NCBI GenBank assembly: GCA_019752115.1
Contig: JAIEMN010000007.1
Span: 57,064-121,063 of the forward strand
Length of the DNA: 64,000 nt
DNA from: Gemmatimonadaceae bacterium
GTDB lineage: Bacteria > Gemmatimonadota > Gemmatimonadetes > Gemmatimonadales > Gemmatimonadaceae
Direction: 5' to 3'
Shown here: one piece after another, positions 17,532 to 27,975 of the stretch
How the letters are laid out: each line of letters opens with the position of its first letter
Position numbering within the stretch: position 1 is the first letter of the stretch
Notes under the pieces: model-generated
What the model saw: the letters and a program-made list of their open reading frames with translations, nothing else
Databases searched by the model: none
What the model was told of the DNA's origin: nothing
Position numbers and translations under genes: made by a program

Positions 17532-18530
17532 ATGTTCTGCCCTGACTGCGGCACCTGGAACCGGGCGGCGGCGGCGAAATGCCTGCGCTGTGGCGCGGCG
17601 CTGCCCGAGGTTTCGGCACCGCCCATCGATGTGCCCGACGAAGAGCTGCGCGAGCTGCGCAACGCGACCGGCAACCGCTATGCGATCGTGAAGCGGCTTG
17701 GCAGTGGCGGCATGGCGCATGTGTATCTGGCGCGCCATGCGGTGCTGGCGCGCTCGCTGGTGATCAAGGTGCTGCACAAGACGCTCGCCAAGGAGCAGGA
17801 GATGCGCGAGCGCTTCCGCCGCGAAGCGGAAGCGGCGGCGCGGCTGGTGCACCCGTACATCTGCGGGATCACCGACATGGGCTACTCGGGGGATATCGAG
17901 TATCTCGTGATGCCGTACTACGCCGGCGGCTCGCTGGCCGATCTGCTGTCGCGTCGCAAGACGGTCTCGCCGATGACGGCGGCGAGTGTGGCCTCGCAGG
18001 TGAGCGTGGCGCTCGACTACGCGCACCGGCACGGCGTCGTGCATCGCGACATCAAGCCCGACAACATCCTCTTCGACGAGGATGGCAATGTGGCGCTCAC
18101 CGACTTCGGTATCGCCACCGCGCGCTTTCACGGGCGCCTGACGGCGAGCGGGCGCGCGATGGGGACGCCGCACTACATGAGCCCCGAGCAGGCGATGGGG
18201 CGGCTCGTGGACGGCCGCAGTGATCTCTACGCCGTGGGGCTGCTGCTCTACGAGATGCTCCTCGGCAACCCGCCGTTCGATGGCGACGATTCGTACTCGG
18301 TGGGCTACAAGCACGTGCACGAGGCGCCGGTCGCGCCGGATACGGTGGATACGCGCATTCCGGCGGCCCTCAGTGCCATCGTGATGCGGTGTCTCGCGAA
18401 GCAGCCGGCCGAGCGGTACGACCGCGGCTTCGAGCTGGCGGATGCGCTCGTACAGTTCCTGCAGGGCAGCGGTGGCGCCGAGCTGCGCAATGCGCGCACG
18501 GCGCGGGCGTCGGGGCTGACGCCGCTCTAA
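17532..18530 (+). CDS. Soluble Ser/Thr protein kinase with N-terminal zinc ribbon
   Basis: 332 residues. An N-terminal zinc ribbon has cysteines at 3, 6, 17 and 20 (CPDC then CLRC). A complete Hanks-type kinase domain follows (~50-320): glycine loop RLGSGGMAHVY, ATP lysine in SLVIKVL, catalytic loop HRDIKPDNILF, DFG, and the activation-segment end MGTPHYMSPEQ. No transmembrane or PASTA segment is present, unlike receptor kinases, so it acts in the cytoplasm. A PP2C phosphatase occurs at 37409 but is not linked. It is 17 bp upstream of the dipeptide epimerase gene; a functional connection is not evident. Confidence 0.93.
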   Translation: MFCPDCGTWNRAAAAKCLRCGAALPEVSAPPIDVPDEELRELRNATGNRYAIVKRLGSGGMAHVYLARHAVLARSLVIKVLHKTLAKEQEMRERFRREAEAAARLVHPYICGITDMGYSGDIEYLVMPYYAGGSLADLLSRRKTVSPMTAASVASQVSVALDYAHRHGVVHRDIKPDNILFDEDGNVALTDFGIATARFHGRLTASGRAMGTPHYMSPEQAMGRLVDGRSDLYAVGLLLYEMLLGNPPFDGDDSYSVGYKHVHEAPVAPDTVDTRIPAALSAIVMRCLAKQPAERYDRGFELADALVQFLQGSGGAELRNARTARASGLTPL

Positions 18531-18547
18531 CTCCTCGATCTCCAGCC

Positions 18548-19570
18548 ATGCAGCTCACAGCGAGCGTCGTCACGGTCCACACCACGCACCCGTTCTTCAT
18601 CGCGCGCGGCGGCCAGCGCGAATATCGCGTGGTGTGGGTGAAGCTGGTGGATCATGACGGCGTGGAAGGGTGGGGCGAGGCCGCGCCCAGCAAGTTCTAC
18701 GGCGAGACGGCGGAAACGGTGCTGGTGGCGCTCGAGCGTTTTGCCCCGTTGCTGGCCGATGCCGATGCGTGGAGCCTCGAGGCCATCGAACGCGCGCTCG
18801 AGCAGTCGCTCCGCTTCAACGCCGCGGCGCGCTGCGCGGTGAGTGCCGCGCTGCATGACCTGATGGGCAAGCGCGTGGGGCTCCCGCTCTGGAAGTTGTG
18901 GGGGCTCGACGCGGCGGCCGCGCCCCGATCGAGCTTCACGATCGGGATCGCGCCCGACGAGGCTACGCTGCGCGCACGGGTGCGTGAGGCGGCGCATTTG
19001 CCGATTCTCAAGATCAAGCTGGGCTCCAGCTGGGATCGCGACATCGTGCGCATCGTCCGCGAGGAAGCGCCCCAGGCCACGCTGCGGGTGGATGCGAATG
19101 CGGCGTGGACGCCCAAGCAGGCGCTGGGGATGCTCGATGCACTGACGGCGGTGGGCGTGGACATGCTCGAGCAGCCGCTCGCGCCGCACGACATTCCGGG
19201 GCTCCGCTTCGTGCGCGAGCGCTCGTCGGTCCCGATCGTGGCCGACGAGTCGTGCCTGGTGGCTACGGACATCCCGAAGCTCGTGGGCGCGGTGGACGGC
19301 ATCAACATCAAGCTCGCCAAGTGCGGCTCCCTGCGCGAAGCGCTCCGCATGATCGCCGTGGCGCGCGCCCACGGTCTGCGTGTGATGTGCGGCTGCATGA
19401 TCGAAACGTCGCTCGGTATCGCCGCCGCGGCGCAGTTTGCGCCGCTGCTGGATGACGCGGACCTGGACGGAGCGGCGCTGCTGGCGGATGACCCGTTCGT
19501 GGGACCGGGGTTTGCGGAGGGGCAGGTGGTGCTGACGGGGGAACCGGGGCTGGGAGTGCGGCGACGCTGA
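18548..19570 (+). CDS. L-Ala-D/L-Glu (dipeptide) epimerase, enolase superfamily
   Basis: 340 residues from the ATG at 18548. The barrel carries the catalytic set of the muconate-lactonizing subgroup: the base pair Lys-x-Lys in LKIKLGSS (~residue 156), metal ligands in RVDANAAW (~182), LEQPL (~207) and VADES (~232), and the second-face Lys in NIKLAKCG (~255). This subgroup includes dipeptide epimerases that process murein peptides, which would fit the peptidoglycan-recycling genes at 33662-37232, though it is not linked to them. Other dipeptide specificities are possible. Confidence 0.88.
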   Translation: MQLTASVVTVHTTHPFFIARGGQREYRVVWVKLVDHDGVEGWGEAAPSKFYGETAETVLVALERFAPLLADADAWSLEAIERALEQSLRFNAAARCAVSAALHDLMGKRVGLPLWKLWGLDAAAAPRSSFTIGIAPDEATLRARVREAAHLPILKIKLGSSWDRDIVRIVREEAPQATLRVDANAAWTPKQALGMLDALTAVGVDMLEQPLAPHDIPGLRFVRERSSVPIVADESCLVATDIPKLVGAVDGINIKLAKCGSLREALRMIAVARAHGLRVMCGCMIETSLGIAAAAQFAPLLDDADLDGAALLADDPFVGPGFAEGQVVLTGEPGLGVRRR

Positions 19571-19618
19571 GCGGACGCCTGTTGCGTGGTGGCACGCGGG
19601 GGCGCTCGGGCTCGGTGT

Positions 19619-19667
19619 TCGGACAACGTCCGTGTTTGGACAGGTTCAGTCGTCCATAGTTGTCCGA
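19619..19667. promoter_or_regulatory. Inverted repeat upstream of priA
   Basis: TCGGACAAC at 19619-19627 and its exact complement GTTGTCCGA at 19659-19667 bracket 31 bases that also contain GTCC and GGAC half-sites. It lies 53 bp before the priA start and could be an operator or a hairpin ending the upstream operon. Nothing else marks this 150-bp gap. Confidence 0.35.
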
Positions 19668-19720
19668 TCGCCGAGTCGTTCTGGTGACGCTCCGGTGACG
19701 TCCCGCAGTACCTTTCCCCC

Positions 19721-21982
<2,262 letters not shown>

Positions 21983-22032
21983 CGCTGGCCTTTGCGCTGG
22001 GCGGGGTGGGGGGGCGGTGGGGCGCGGGGGGC

Positions 22033-22137
22033 GCGGCGCGGGTATCCACGAGGACGGGCCTCTCCCGGGTTGGGCAAGCTCGCTGCGCTCGCTTCCCAAG
22101 CCGGGAGAGCTCCCGCCCTCGCGGACACCCGCGCCGC
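22033..22137. repeat. Family D palindrome, copy 1
   Basis: A 50-base core, 22060-22109, starts CTCTCCCGGGTTGGG and ends CCCAAGCCGGGAGAG, able to form a hairpin with an outer extension GCGGCGCGGG (22033-22042) / CCCGCGCCGC (22128-22137). The core recurs in opposite orientation at 22378-22427. It lies 51 bp past the priA stop and may terminate it. Confidence 0.85.
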
Positions 22138-22377
22138 GCCCCTGGCGGATACCTTGGCGGGGCGGGCTTCTGCGATCGGATTTCGGACTTCTCGCGCGCT
22201 TTGCGCGCATCGGGATGTCGGACTTGCAACAGGATGGTCGCGGCGCCTTGTGATGGTCGCGAGCGAGCGCCTCGGGGGCCGTGCTTTGGGGAGGACGCGC
22301 GCATAGTCGGGGGCTGGGGACTGTCCGCTTCTTTGAGCGTGGTGTGGGGGCGGCGTGTGTGCCGGCGTGAGCGGGCG

Positions 22378-22427
22378 CTCTCCCGGCTTGGGAAGCGATC
22401 GCAGCGAGCTTGCCCAACCCGGGAGAG
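22378..22427. repeat. Family D palindrome, copy 2 (inverted)
   Basis: The reverse complement of this 50-base element matches the core of copy 1 at 49 of 50 bases. The two copies are 268 bases apart, so the transcript could fold either as two local hairpins or as one long-range stem. The sequence between them (22138-22377) holds no supported gene; it contains smaller GC-rich repeats such as CGCGCGCTTTGCGCGC. The downstream aminotransferase start is 93 bp away. Confidence 0.85.
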
Positions 22428-22520
22428 GCCCGTTCGCGCCGGTGCACTCGCCGCCGCCGCCCGCACCACACCTGCAAGCCGCACGTCGCCGACGCACAGC
22501 CAGACGCGATATGTTGGAGC

Positions 22521-23675
22521 ATGTCACAGCGCACGCTCGACGCCATCCCGCCGTATGTGTTTTATGAGCTCGACGACCGCCGCGCCAAGGCGCGCGCTGC
22601 GGGGAAGACGCTCGTGGATGTTGGGATCGGGAGCCCGGACGGGCCGATTCCGCCGGTCGTCATTGAGGCCATGCAGGGCACGGCGACGGAGCGTGCGCTC
22701 AGTGGCTATCCCTACTTCCGCGCGCACCCCGCGTATGCCGAGGCGGCGTGCGGGTATCTCCTGACTCGATTTGGCGCGACGGTCGATCCGCGCGCGGAGT
22801 TCATCGCGCTGGCGGGATCGAAGGAGGGGATCGCGGAGCTGATTCTGTCGCACACCAACCCCGGCGATGCGGTGCTGGTGCCGGAGGTGTACTACCCGGT
22901 GTACGCACGGGCCACGCTGCTGGCCGGCGCGGAGCCGGTGTATATGCGCTTCCTCCCCGATGGGCGGCTCGATCTCGAGGCGATTCCCGCCGACCCGTTG
23001 CGTCGCGCGAAGGTGATGATCGTGAACTATCCCGGCAATCCCACCACGGCGAGCATTTCACTCGAAGAGATGGGGCGCCTGGTGGCGTTCGCCGAGCGGC
23101 ATGGGATCGTGCTGCTGAGTGATCTCGCGTACAGTGAGCTCAGCTTCGATGGCTACGCCGTGCCGAGTGTGCTGCAGGTGCCGGGGGCGATGCGCGTGGC
23201 GGTCGAGAGCCATACGTGCAGTAAGAGCTTCAACATGGCCGGCGTGCGCTGCGCGCTCATGGCCGGCAGTTCCGCGGCGATTGCGCGGCTCGATGCCTAT
23301 CGCGCGAACATCGGCTACGGTGTGAGCACGCTGGCGCAGCGCGCGGGCGCGGCCGCGTTTGCCAATGCAGCCACGATCGTGCCACCCATTGTGGCCGAGT
23401 ATCGCGCGCGGCGCGATGCGATCTGCGCAGCGATGAACGCCGGTGGCTGGGCGGTGACCCCGCCGCGTTCGACGATGTATCTGTGGCTCGACGTGCCCGC
23501 CGGGTACGACGACTGGGGATGGGTCGATGCATTGATCGCGGGACCGGGTGTGGTCGTGACGCCGGGGATCGCGTTTGGGGAGGCGGGGCGGGGGAAGTTC
23601 AGGGTGAGCCTGGTGCAGCCGTCGGCGATGCTGGAGCGTGCGGCTCAGGGGCTGTGCTCGTTGCGAATGGGCTGA
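22521..23675 (+). CDS. PLP-dependent aminotransferase, LL-DAP-aminotransferase-like
   Basis: 384 residues, fold-type I class I/II. The ATG at 22521 (MSQRTLDAIPPYVFYEL) matches family starts; the longer frame runs back into the palindrome. Features include GIGSPDGPIPP, LAGSKEGIAELILSHTNPGD, IVNYPGNPTTA (Asn and Pro of the PLP site), LLSDLAYSELSFDG (Asp to pyridine N), and the Schiff-base lysine in CSKSFNMAGVR. The SKSFNMAG form is shared with DapL/DapC and alanine transaminases; exact amino donor is uncertain. It is followed by a large palindrome shared with the convergent YceI gene. Confidence 0.85.
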   Translation: MSQRTLDAIPPYVFYELDDRRAKARAAGKTLVDVGIGSPDGPIPPVVIEAMQGTATERALSGYPYFRAHPAYAEAACGYLLTRFGATVDPRAEFIALAGSKEGIAELILSHTNPGDAVLVPEVYYPVYARATLLAGAEPVYMRFLPDGRLDLEAIPADPLRRAKVMIVNYPGNPTTASISLEEMGRLVAFAERHGIVLLSDLAYSELSFDGYAVPSVLQVPGAMRVAVESHTCSKSFNMAGVRCALMAGSSAAIARLDAYRANIGYGVSTLAQRAGAAAFANAATIVPPIVAEYRARRDAICAAMNAGGWAVTPPRSTMYLWLDVPAGYDDWGWVDALIAGPGVVVTPGIAFGEAGRGKFRVSLVQPSAMLERAAQGLCSLRMG

Positions 23676-23701
23676 TCAGAACTCTGACGGCGGAAGTCAG
23701 T

Positions 23702-23807
23702 AACCCCTGAGAGCTCAGGGCATAGAACGTCAGGGGGGAGAGCTCAGGACCACATGTAGTCCTGAGCTCTCCCCCCTGATGTTCTGCCCCCTGAGCGCTC
23801 AGGGGTT
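23702..23807. repeat. Family B palindrome, copy 1
   Basis: 49-base arms at 23702-23750 and 23759-23807 pair at 44 of 49 positions around the 8-base loop CACATGTA. The inner stem GGGGGGAGAGCTCAGGAC is perfect. It lies between convergent genes and probably serves as their terminator. Two relatives are at 30726-30830 and 43929-44052. Confidence 0.92.
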
Positions 23808-23830
23808 GAGGGCTTGCCGACGCGACGCCC

Positions 23831-24427
23831 TTACTTGCTCGCGCCCGCGCCCGCTGGTGCCGGCTCCTTCAACGAGATATCCCACTGCACCTGCACCTCG
23901 TTCTCGATCGGGTTGACCGGCGGGTCGAAGCTGATGCCGAAATCCTTGCGGAGGATCGTCAGGGTGCCGCGGAAGCGGCCGGCGCCCTTCTCGTAGAAGA
24001 CGACGCTGGCGGGGACGACGACCTTCTTGGTGATCCCCTTCACCGTGAGGTCGCCGGTGATGTCCAGCTTGTTGGCCGCGACCTGCTTCACGCCGGTGCT
24101 CTTGAACGTGATGGTGGGGTACTTCGCGACGTCGAAGAAGTCGGGGCTCTTGAGGTGATTGTCGCGCATGTCCACGCGCGTGTTGATGCTGGCGGCGTCG
24201 ATGGTGATCGCGACGGCGCTGTTGCTCCAGTTCGCGGCATCGAGCTTCACGTCGGCGTCCCACTTGCCGAAGAAGCCGTGGGCGGAGAGGAGGCGCGAGT
24301 CGGCGACGAAGTTGATCTCGCTGTGCGCCTTGTCGATGACGTGCGGCTTGCCGTCCACCGGGCGGGCGGCGGCGAGCAGGGGAAAGGCCAGGAGGGCGGC
24401 GAAACGGCGGCTGGTCACGGTGAGCAT
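23831..24427 (-). CDS. YceI-family periplasmic lipid-binding-type protein
   Basis: 198 residues from the ATG at 24427, giving a signal peptide (SRRFAALLAFPLLAAA). An upstream in-frame start at 24472 is unlikely. The YceI lipocalin-like barrel is recognised by the spaced blocks IDKAHSEINFVADSRLLSAH, GFFGKWDADVKLD, INTRVDMRDNHLKSPDFFD, PTITFKS, ITGDLTVKGITKKV and LRKDFGI. The family binds isoprenoids or other amphiphiles in the periplasm; a precise role here is unknown. The C-terminus is a short Pro/Ala-Gly tail. Confidence 0.93.
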   Translation of the reverse strand: MLTVTSRRFAALLAFPLLAAARPVDGKPHVIDKAHSEINFVADSRLLSAHGFFGKWDADVKLDAANWSNSAVAITIDAASINTRVDMRDNHLKSPDFFDVAKYPTITFKSTGVKQVAANKLDITGDLTVKGITKKVVVPASVVFYEKGAGRFRGTLTILRKDFGISFDPPVNPIENEVQVQWDISLKEPAPAGAGASK

Positions 24428-24620
24428 GGGGCGGCGCTCGGAGATGGAGGTGATACGGATAGCCGGCTGCACTAAGGTGCGCCAAGCAAATGCTGAGTGC
24501 TAAGTTATAAATCCGGCGGCGGGGCGCAAGAGGGGGCGGGTGCGATTCGCATTCCTCATTGGAGAATGCGGCGCCCGTCGCGCCTTGTACGGGCCCCCAG
24601 AAGGCGGCGATCTTTAAGAC

Positions 24621-25778
24621 GTGACGAGCTTTAGACCGCCCGCCTTTGACGCCGAGCCGCTGGCCAGCGCCCCCGATGCCACGTTCGTTCCGGCGCCGGC
24701 GGACGGGGTCCTGCCGGATGACTTCTTCTCGACCACGAACCTCCCGACCTACGTGAAGGTCGGCGGACAGTGGCGGCTCCCGCTCGAACCGCGCATGGAC
24801 TCGGCCGTGGTGCTGTGCACCGACGGCGTACTGCGCATCCGCGAGGGACGCCGGGTGAAGGCGGGCGACCTCTGCGTGGTGGGACGCGAGGAAGACGGCA
24901 GCACCGGCGTCTTCGTGCATGCCCATGCCTTTGTCGAACCCGACGACGGCAGCGAGTTCCGCTTCATGACGAGCGAGGTCTCGCGCGAAAAGCCGATCGA
25001 CTACGGGCTCATGGCGCGCACGCTGCTCGAGCAGCGCGACGAGGGCGGCTACGTGATCTGGGTGACGGGCCCGGCGCTCGTGCACTCGCGCGCCCGCCGC
25101 GACATGACCTGGTTCGTGGAGAATGGGTTTGTGCAGGCGCTGCTCGCGGGGAACGCGGTGGCGGTGCACGACATCGAGGCGTCGATGTTCGGCACCACGC
25201 TCGGCATGACCGGTTCCGGTGAAGCGAGCACGGGCGGTCATGGGCTGCACATGCGCGCCATCAATGCGGTGCGTGGCGCGGGCTCGATTGCCGCGGCGGT
25301 GGAGCGTGGGCTGATCACCGATGGCATCATGCACGCGTGCGTGCGCCACAAGGTGCCCTATGTGCTGTGCGGCTCCATTCGTGACGACGGGCCGCTCCCC
25401 GAGGTGATCACCGACGCGATCGCCGCACAGGACGCCATGCGCCAGCACGCCATGAAGGCCACGATGGCGGTGATGATTGCGACTGCCCTGCACGCCATCG
25501 CGACGGGCAACATGCTCCCCTCGTTCACGATGGACGAGGATGGCACGCTCTACGAACTCCCCACGATCTGCGTGGATTCGTCGGAGTTCGTGGTGGCGAA
25601 GCTCAAGGATCGCGGCACGCGTCAGGCCTTTGGCGTGGTGACCAACGCGCAGGACTTCCTGCACATCCTGCGCATGTTCATCGAGCGCGAACTCGATGCG
25701 CGCGCGCGCCGTCCGATCGATCCGCAGCACAAGAAGCGTCGGAAGGGGAATCCGTTCCCGTTCCTGCCGATTACCTGA
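24621..25778 (+). CDS. TIGR00300/LOR-SDH family protein (archaeal-type ornithine cyclodeaminase-like)
   Basis: 385 residues from a GTG start. The C-terminal two-thirds carries blocks I associate with the TIGR00300 family: VIWVTGPALVHSRARRDM, GFVQALLAGNAVAVHDIEAS, MFGTTLGM, a GGHGLHMRAINAVRGAGS loop and VLCGSIRDDGPLPEVITD. Relatives include the C-terminal half of cyanobacterial AgrE and an archaeal protein reported as ornithine cyclodeaminase, which makes proline from ornithine with NAD. The activity here is inferred from family memory and was not checked. It is followed 32 bp later by an acidic hypothetical protein. Confidence 0.7.
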   Translation: MTSFRPPAFDAEPLASAPDATFVPAPADGVLPDDFFSTTNLPTYVKVGGQWRLPLEPRMDSAVVLCTDGVLRIREGRRVKAGDLCVVGREEDGSTGVFVHAHAFVEPDDGSEFRFMTSEVSREKPIDYGLMARTLLEQRDEGGYVIWVTGPALVHSRARRDMTWFVENGFVQALLAGNAVAVHDIEASMFGTTLGMTGSGEASTGGHGLHMRAINAVRGAGSIAAAVERGLITDGIMHACVRHKVPYVLCGSIRDDGPLPEVITDAIAAQDAMRQHAMKATMAVMIATALHAIATGNMLPSFTMDEDGTLYELPTICVDSSEFVVAKLKDRGTRQAFGVVTNAQDFLHILRMFIERELDARARRPIDPQHKKRRKGNPFPFLPIT

Positions 25779-25810
25779 GTTCTTCCTGTCTTTCTCTCTG
25801 CACCAGGCTG

Positions 25811-26596
25811 ATGACTGATATTGTGGACGCCACCCCCGACACGATGGACGCGCCGACGATCGTACTCCCCGATCGTGCGGACTCACCGGTGTCGGAGGTG
25901 ACCGAGCGTTTTCTGCGCGCGGTGGTGGCCCAGGTGCCGCTCGAGCTGATCGAGGAACTCCATCTCTTCTCGCCGCTGCGTCAGGGGACGGTGGAGACGG
26001 GCATTGCCGTGCTGGCGGCTCGCGTACCGGTGGTGGTGCCGGTCGCGCCGGAGCCGGAGCTGGCGCTGGACGCGTCTGCCGATGTCGTTGCCGTTGCCGA
26101 CGCTGAAGCGGCAGCGGATATCGATGACACGGCTCGCACAGAGGACGCAGAGGGCACAGAGATCACGGAGGACGGCGACATCTCGGAGCGGGACGCTGAG
26201 ATGGTTGCCGAAGCCGTCGCTGAAGTCGTCGCTGACGAAGCGGGCGACGATGAAGTGACGGCCGCCGACCCCACCGACGATGGCATGGTGGTGGTGCATG
26301 ACGAGTCGGTGGTTGTCGAGGCCTCGTCGGATGATGAGGACGTGGCGGTCATCGAGGCGGTCGCGGCGCCGGTGCCGATGGTGCGGCATACGGTCTACAC
26401 GGCGCGCTATCGCTACGTCATCAAGGGGCCGGAGCGCGGCAAGTGGGAGGCGAACGTCAAGGCCGAAGCCGAGGCGCCGCTGGTGACGGTGGAGACCGTG
26501 GTGCGTGGCGTACAGCGGCGCGCGGGCGAAGAGTCGGAGATCGTGCGCTTCACGCAGGCGCAGATCGCGAACGCGCTGCGCATGAGCCTCGCCTGA
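25811..26596 (+). CDS. Acidic low-complexity hypothetical protein
   Basis: 261 residues, not recognised. A conserved-looking N-terminus (VSEVTERFLRAVVAQVPLEL, LHLFSPLRQGTVETGIAVLA, ~residues 27-73) and a basic C-terminus (VYTARYRYVIKGPERGKWEA to the end) flank about 110 residues of Asp/Glu/Ala/Val. Part of that middle (26135-26170, encoding TEDAEGTEITEDG) is nearly the intergenic family A repeat read in frame, so the linker may have grown by repeat insertion. The Fur-family gene begins 10 bp downstream. Confidence 0.7.
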   Translation: MTDIVDATPDTMDAPTIVLPDRADSPVSEVTERFLRAVVAQVPLELIEELHLFSPLRQGTVETGIAVLAARVPVVVPVAPEPELALDASADVVAVADAEAAADIDDTARTEDAEGTEITEDGDISERDAEMVAEAVAEVVADEAGDDEVTAADPTDDGMVVVHDESVVVEASSDDEDVAVIEAVAAPVPMVRHTVYTARYRYVIKGPERGKWEANVKAEAEAPLVTVETVVRGVQRRAGEESEIVRFTQAQIANALRMSLA

Positions 26597-26606
26597 CCGA
26601 CCGGCG

Positions 26607-27083
26607 ATGAGCGAAGCCACGGACGCGGCGGCAATTGCGGCGGACCGGGAGGCGTTTCGCGCATTTCTGCGCGATCACAACCTTCCGGCCACGGCGCAGC
26701 GGCTGGCCATCGCCGATGTGGTCTTGGGGACGGATCGCCACCTGTCGGCCGAGGAGGTGGCGGAGGAGCTCAAGCTCCGCGGCGCCCAGGCGGGCACGGC
26801 AACCGTGTATCGCACCCTGGAGGTGCTGGTACGCAGTGGGCTGGTGGTGGAGCGCGACTTTGGCGAGGGATTCAAGCGCTTCGAAGCCGCGCGTGGCGTG
26901 CCGCACCATGAGCACCTGCTGTGCACCAACTGTGGCCGCGTGCAGGAGTTTCGGGACGAGCGTCTGGAGCGCATGACGACGCTCCTCGCCGAGGCCCATG
27001 ACTTCTCCCGACAGCGGCATCGGCTGGTGATCTATGGTTTGTGCGGGAATTGCCGACGGGGCAGCTGGCCGACCGAGCGCTAG
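26607..27083 (+). CDS. Fur-family metal/peroxide-responsive repressor
   Basis: 158 residues. The N-terminal winged helix (LPATAQRLAIADVVLGTDRH, LSAEEVAEEL, AGTATVYRTLEVLVRSGLV) is followed by the metal/dimerisation domain with HHEHLLCTNCGRV and a second cysteine pair CGNC near the end, so both zinc-site CxxC motifs exist. The ligand set does not by itself separate Fur, Zur and PerR. It lies 11 bp upstream of ccdA, which could link metal or redox state to thiol transfer. No Fur box is evident upstream. Confidence 0.93.
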   Translation: MSEATDAAAIAADREAFRAFLRDHNLPATAQRLAIADVVLGTDRHLSAEEVAEELKLRGAQAGTATVYRTLEVLVRSGLVVERDFGEGFKRFEAARGVPHHEHLLCTNCGRVQEFRDERLERMTTLLAEAHDFSRQRHRLVIYGLCGNCRRGSWPTER

Positions 27084-27094
27084 ATTTCGCACCC

Positions 27095-27820
27095 ATGGCA
27101 CCTGAATCCCTGACCGTCCTGGTGGCCTTCACGGCCGGCCTCCTCAGCTTTCTGAGCCCCTGCGTGCTGCCGCTCGTGCCGAGCTATGTCACGTTCATCA
27201 CGGGCATGGGGCTCGACGACGCGGCCAAGCAGAAGCGCACGGCGCTCGTGCATGCCGTGCTCTTCGTGCTCGGCTTCTCGTTCATCTTCGTGGCGCTGGG
27301 CGCCGGCGCGAGTGTCTTCGGGCAGATGATGCGCGAGTACCGCGTCTGGATCGCGCGCATCGGCGGCGCGCTCATGGTGCTGATGGGGCTCTGGATGCTG
27401 GGGGTCATCAACATCGGCGCCCTCCAGCAGGAACGCCGTATCCACGTGAGCGACAAGCCCCTCGGCTACCTCGGCACCGTGGTGGTCGGCATCGCGTTCG
27501 GTGCGGGCTGGACGCCCTGTCTGGGCCCGACGCTGGGCGCGATCCTGGTGCTGGCGGCCAACGAGACGGAGCTGACCAAGGGGATCACGCTGCTCAGCTT
27601 CTACTCGATGGGGCTGGCGGTGCCGTTCCTGCTGAGCGCGCTGCTGCTCGATCAGTTCCTGGGCTTCTTCAAGAGCTTCAAGAAGAACATCGGCACGGTG
27701 AACCGCATCGCGGGCGTGCTGCTGGTGCTGGTGGGGATCGGGATGTTCACCGGGTGGTTCGCGAAGCTGGCGGCGATCCTGCAGCCGCTGACGCCGGCGT
27801 TTCTCGTGGAGAGACTCTGA
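27095..27820 (+). CDS. ccdA: CcdA/DsbD-type thiol-disulfide transmembrane protein
   Basis: 241 residues from the ATG at 27095, with about six hydrophobic helices. The two conserved cysteines sit in SPCVLPLVPSY (~residue 25) and WTPCLGPTLG (~143), the pair that carries reducing power across the inner membrane for cytochrome c maturation or periplasmic reductases. An in-frame start upstream would overlap the fur gene by 43 bp. The gene ends in a family A palindrome. Confidence 0.93.
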   Translation: MAPESLTVLVAFTAGLLSFLSPCVLPLVPSYVTFITGMGLDDAAKQKRTALVHAVLFVLGFSFIFVALGAGASVFGQMMREYRVWIARIGGALMVLMGLWMLGVINIGALQQERRIHVSDKPLGYLGTVVVGIAFGAGWTPCLGPTLGAILVLAANETELTKGITLLSFYSMGLAVPFLLSALLLDQFLGFFKSFKKNIGTVNRIAGVLLVLVGIGMFTGWFAKLAAILQPLTPAFLVERL

Positions 27821-27846
27821 GACGTTGAGACTCTGAGACTTTGAGA

Positions 27847-27951
27847 GTCTCGCACAGAGGCGCAGAGATCACAGAGAATGCACAGAGAACTGCGGTTCTG
27901 TTTTGTTGTGCTCTGTGTGACCCCTGTGATCTCTGTGCCTCTGTGCGAGAC
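27847..27951. repeat. Family A palindrome, copy 2
   Basis: Arms 27847-27890 and 27908-27951 start GTCTCGCACAGAGGC and end GCCTCTGTGCGAGAC. The first 28 bases pair with one mismatch; the inner part is looser. The loop is T-rich (GGTTCTGTTTTGTT). It lies between the convergent ccdA and ABC-exporter genes and could terminate both. Confidence 0.88.
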
Positions 27952-27975
27952 CCTCACGTCTCACTCCGTCACTCC

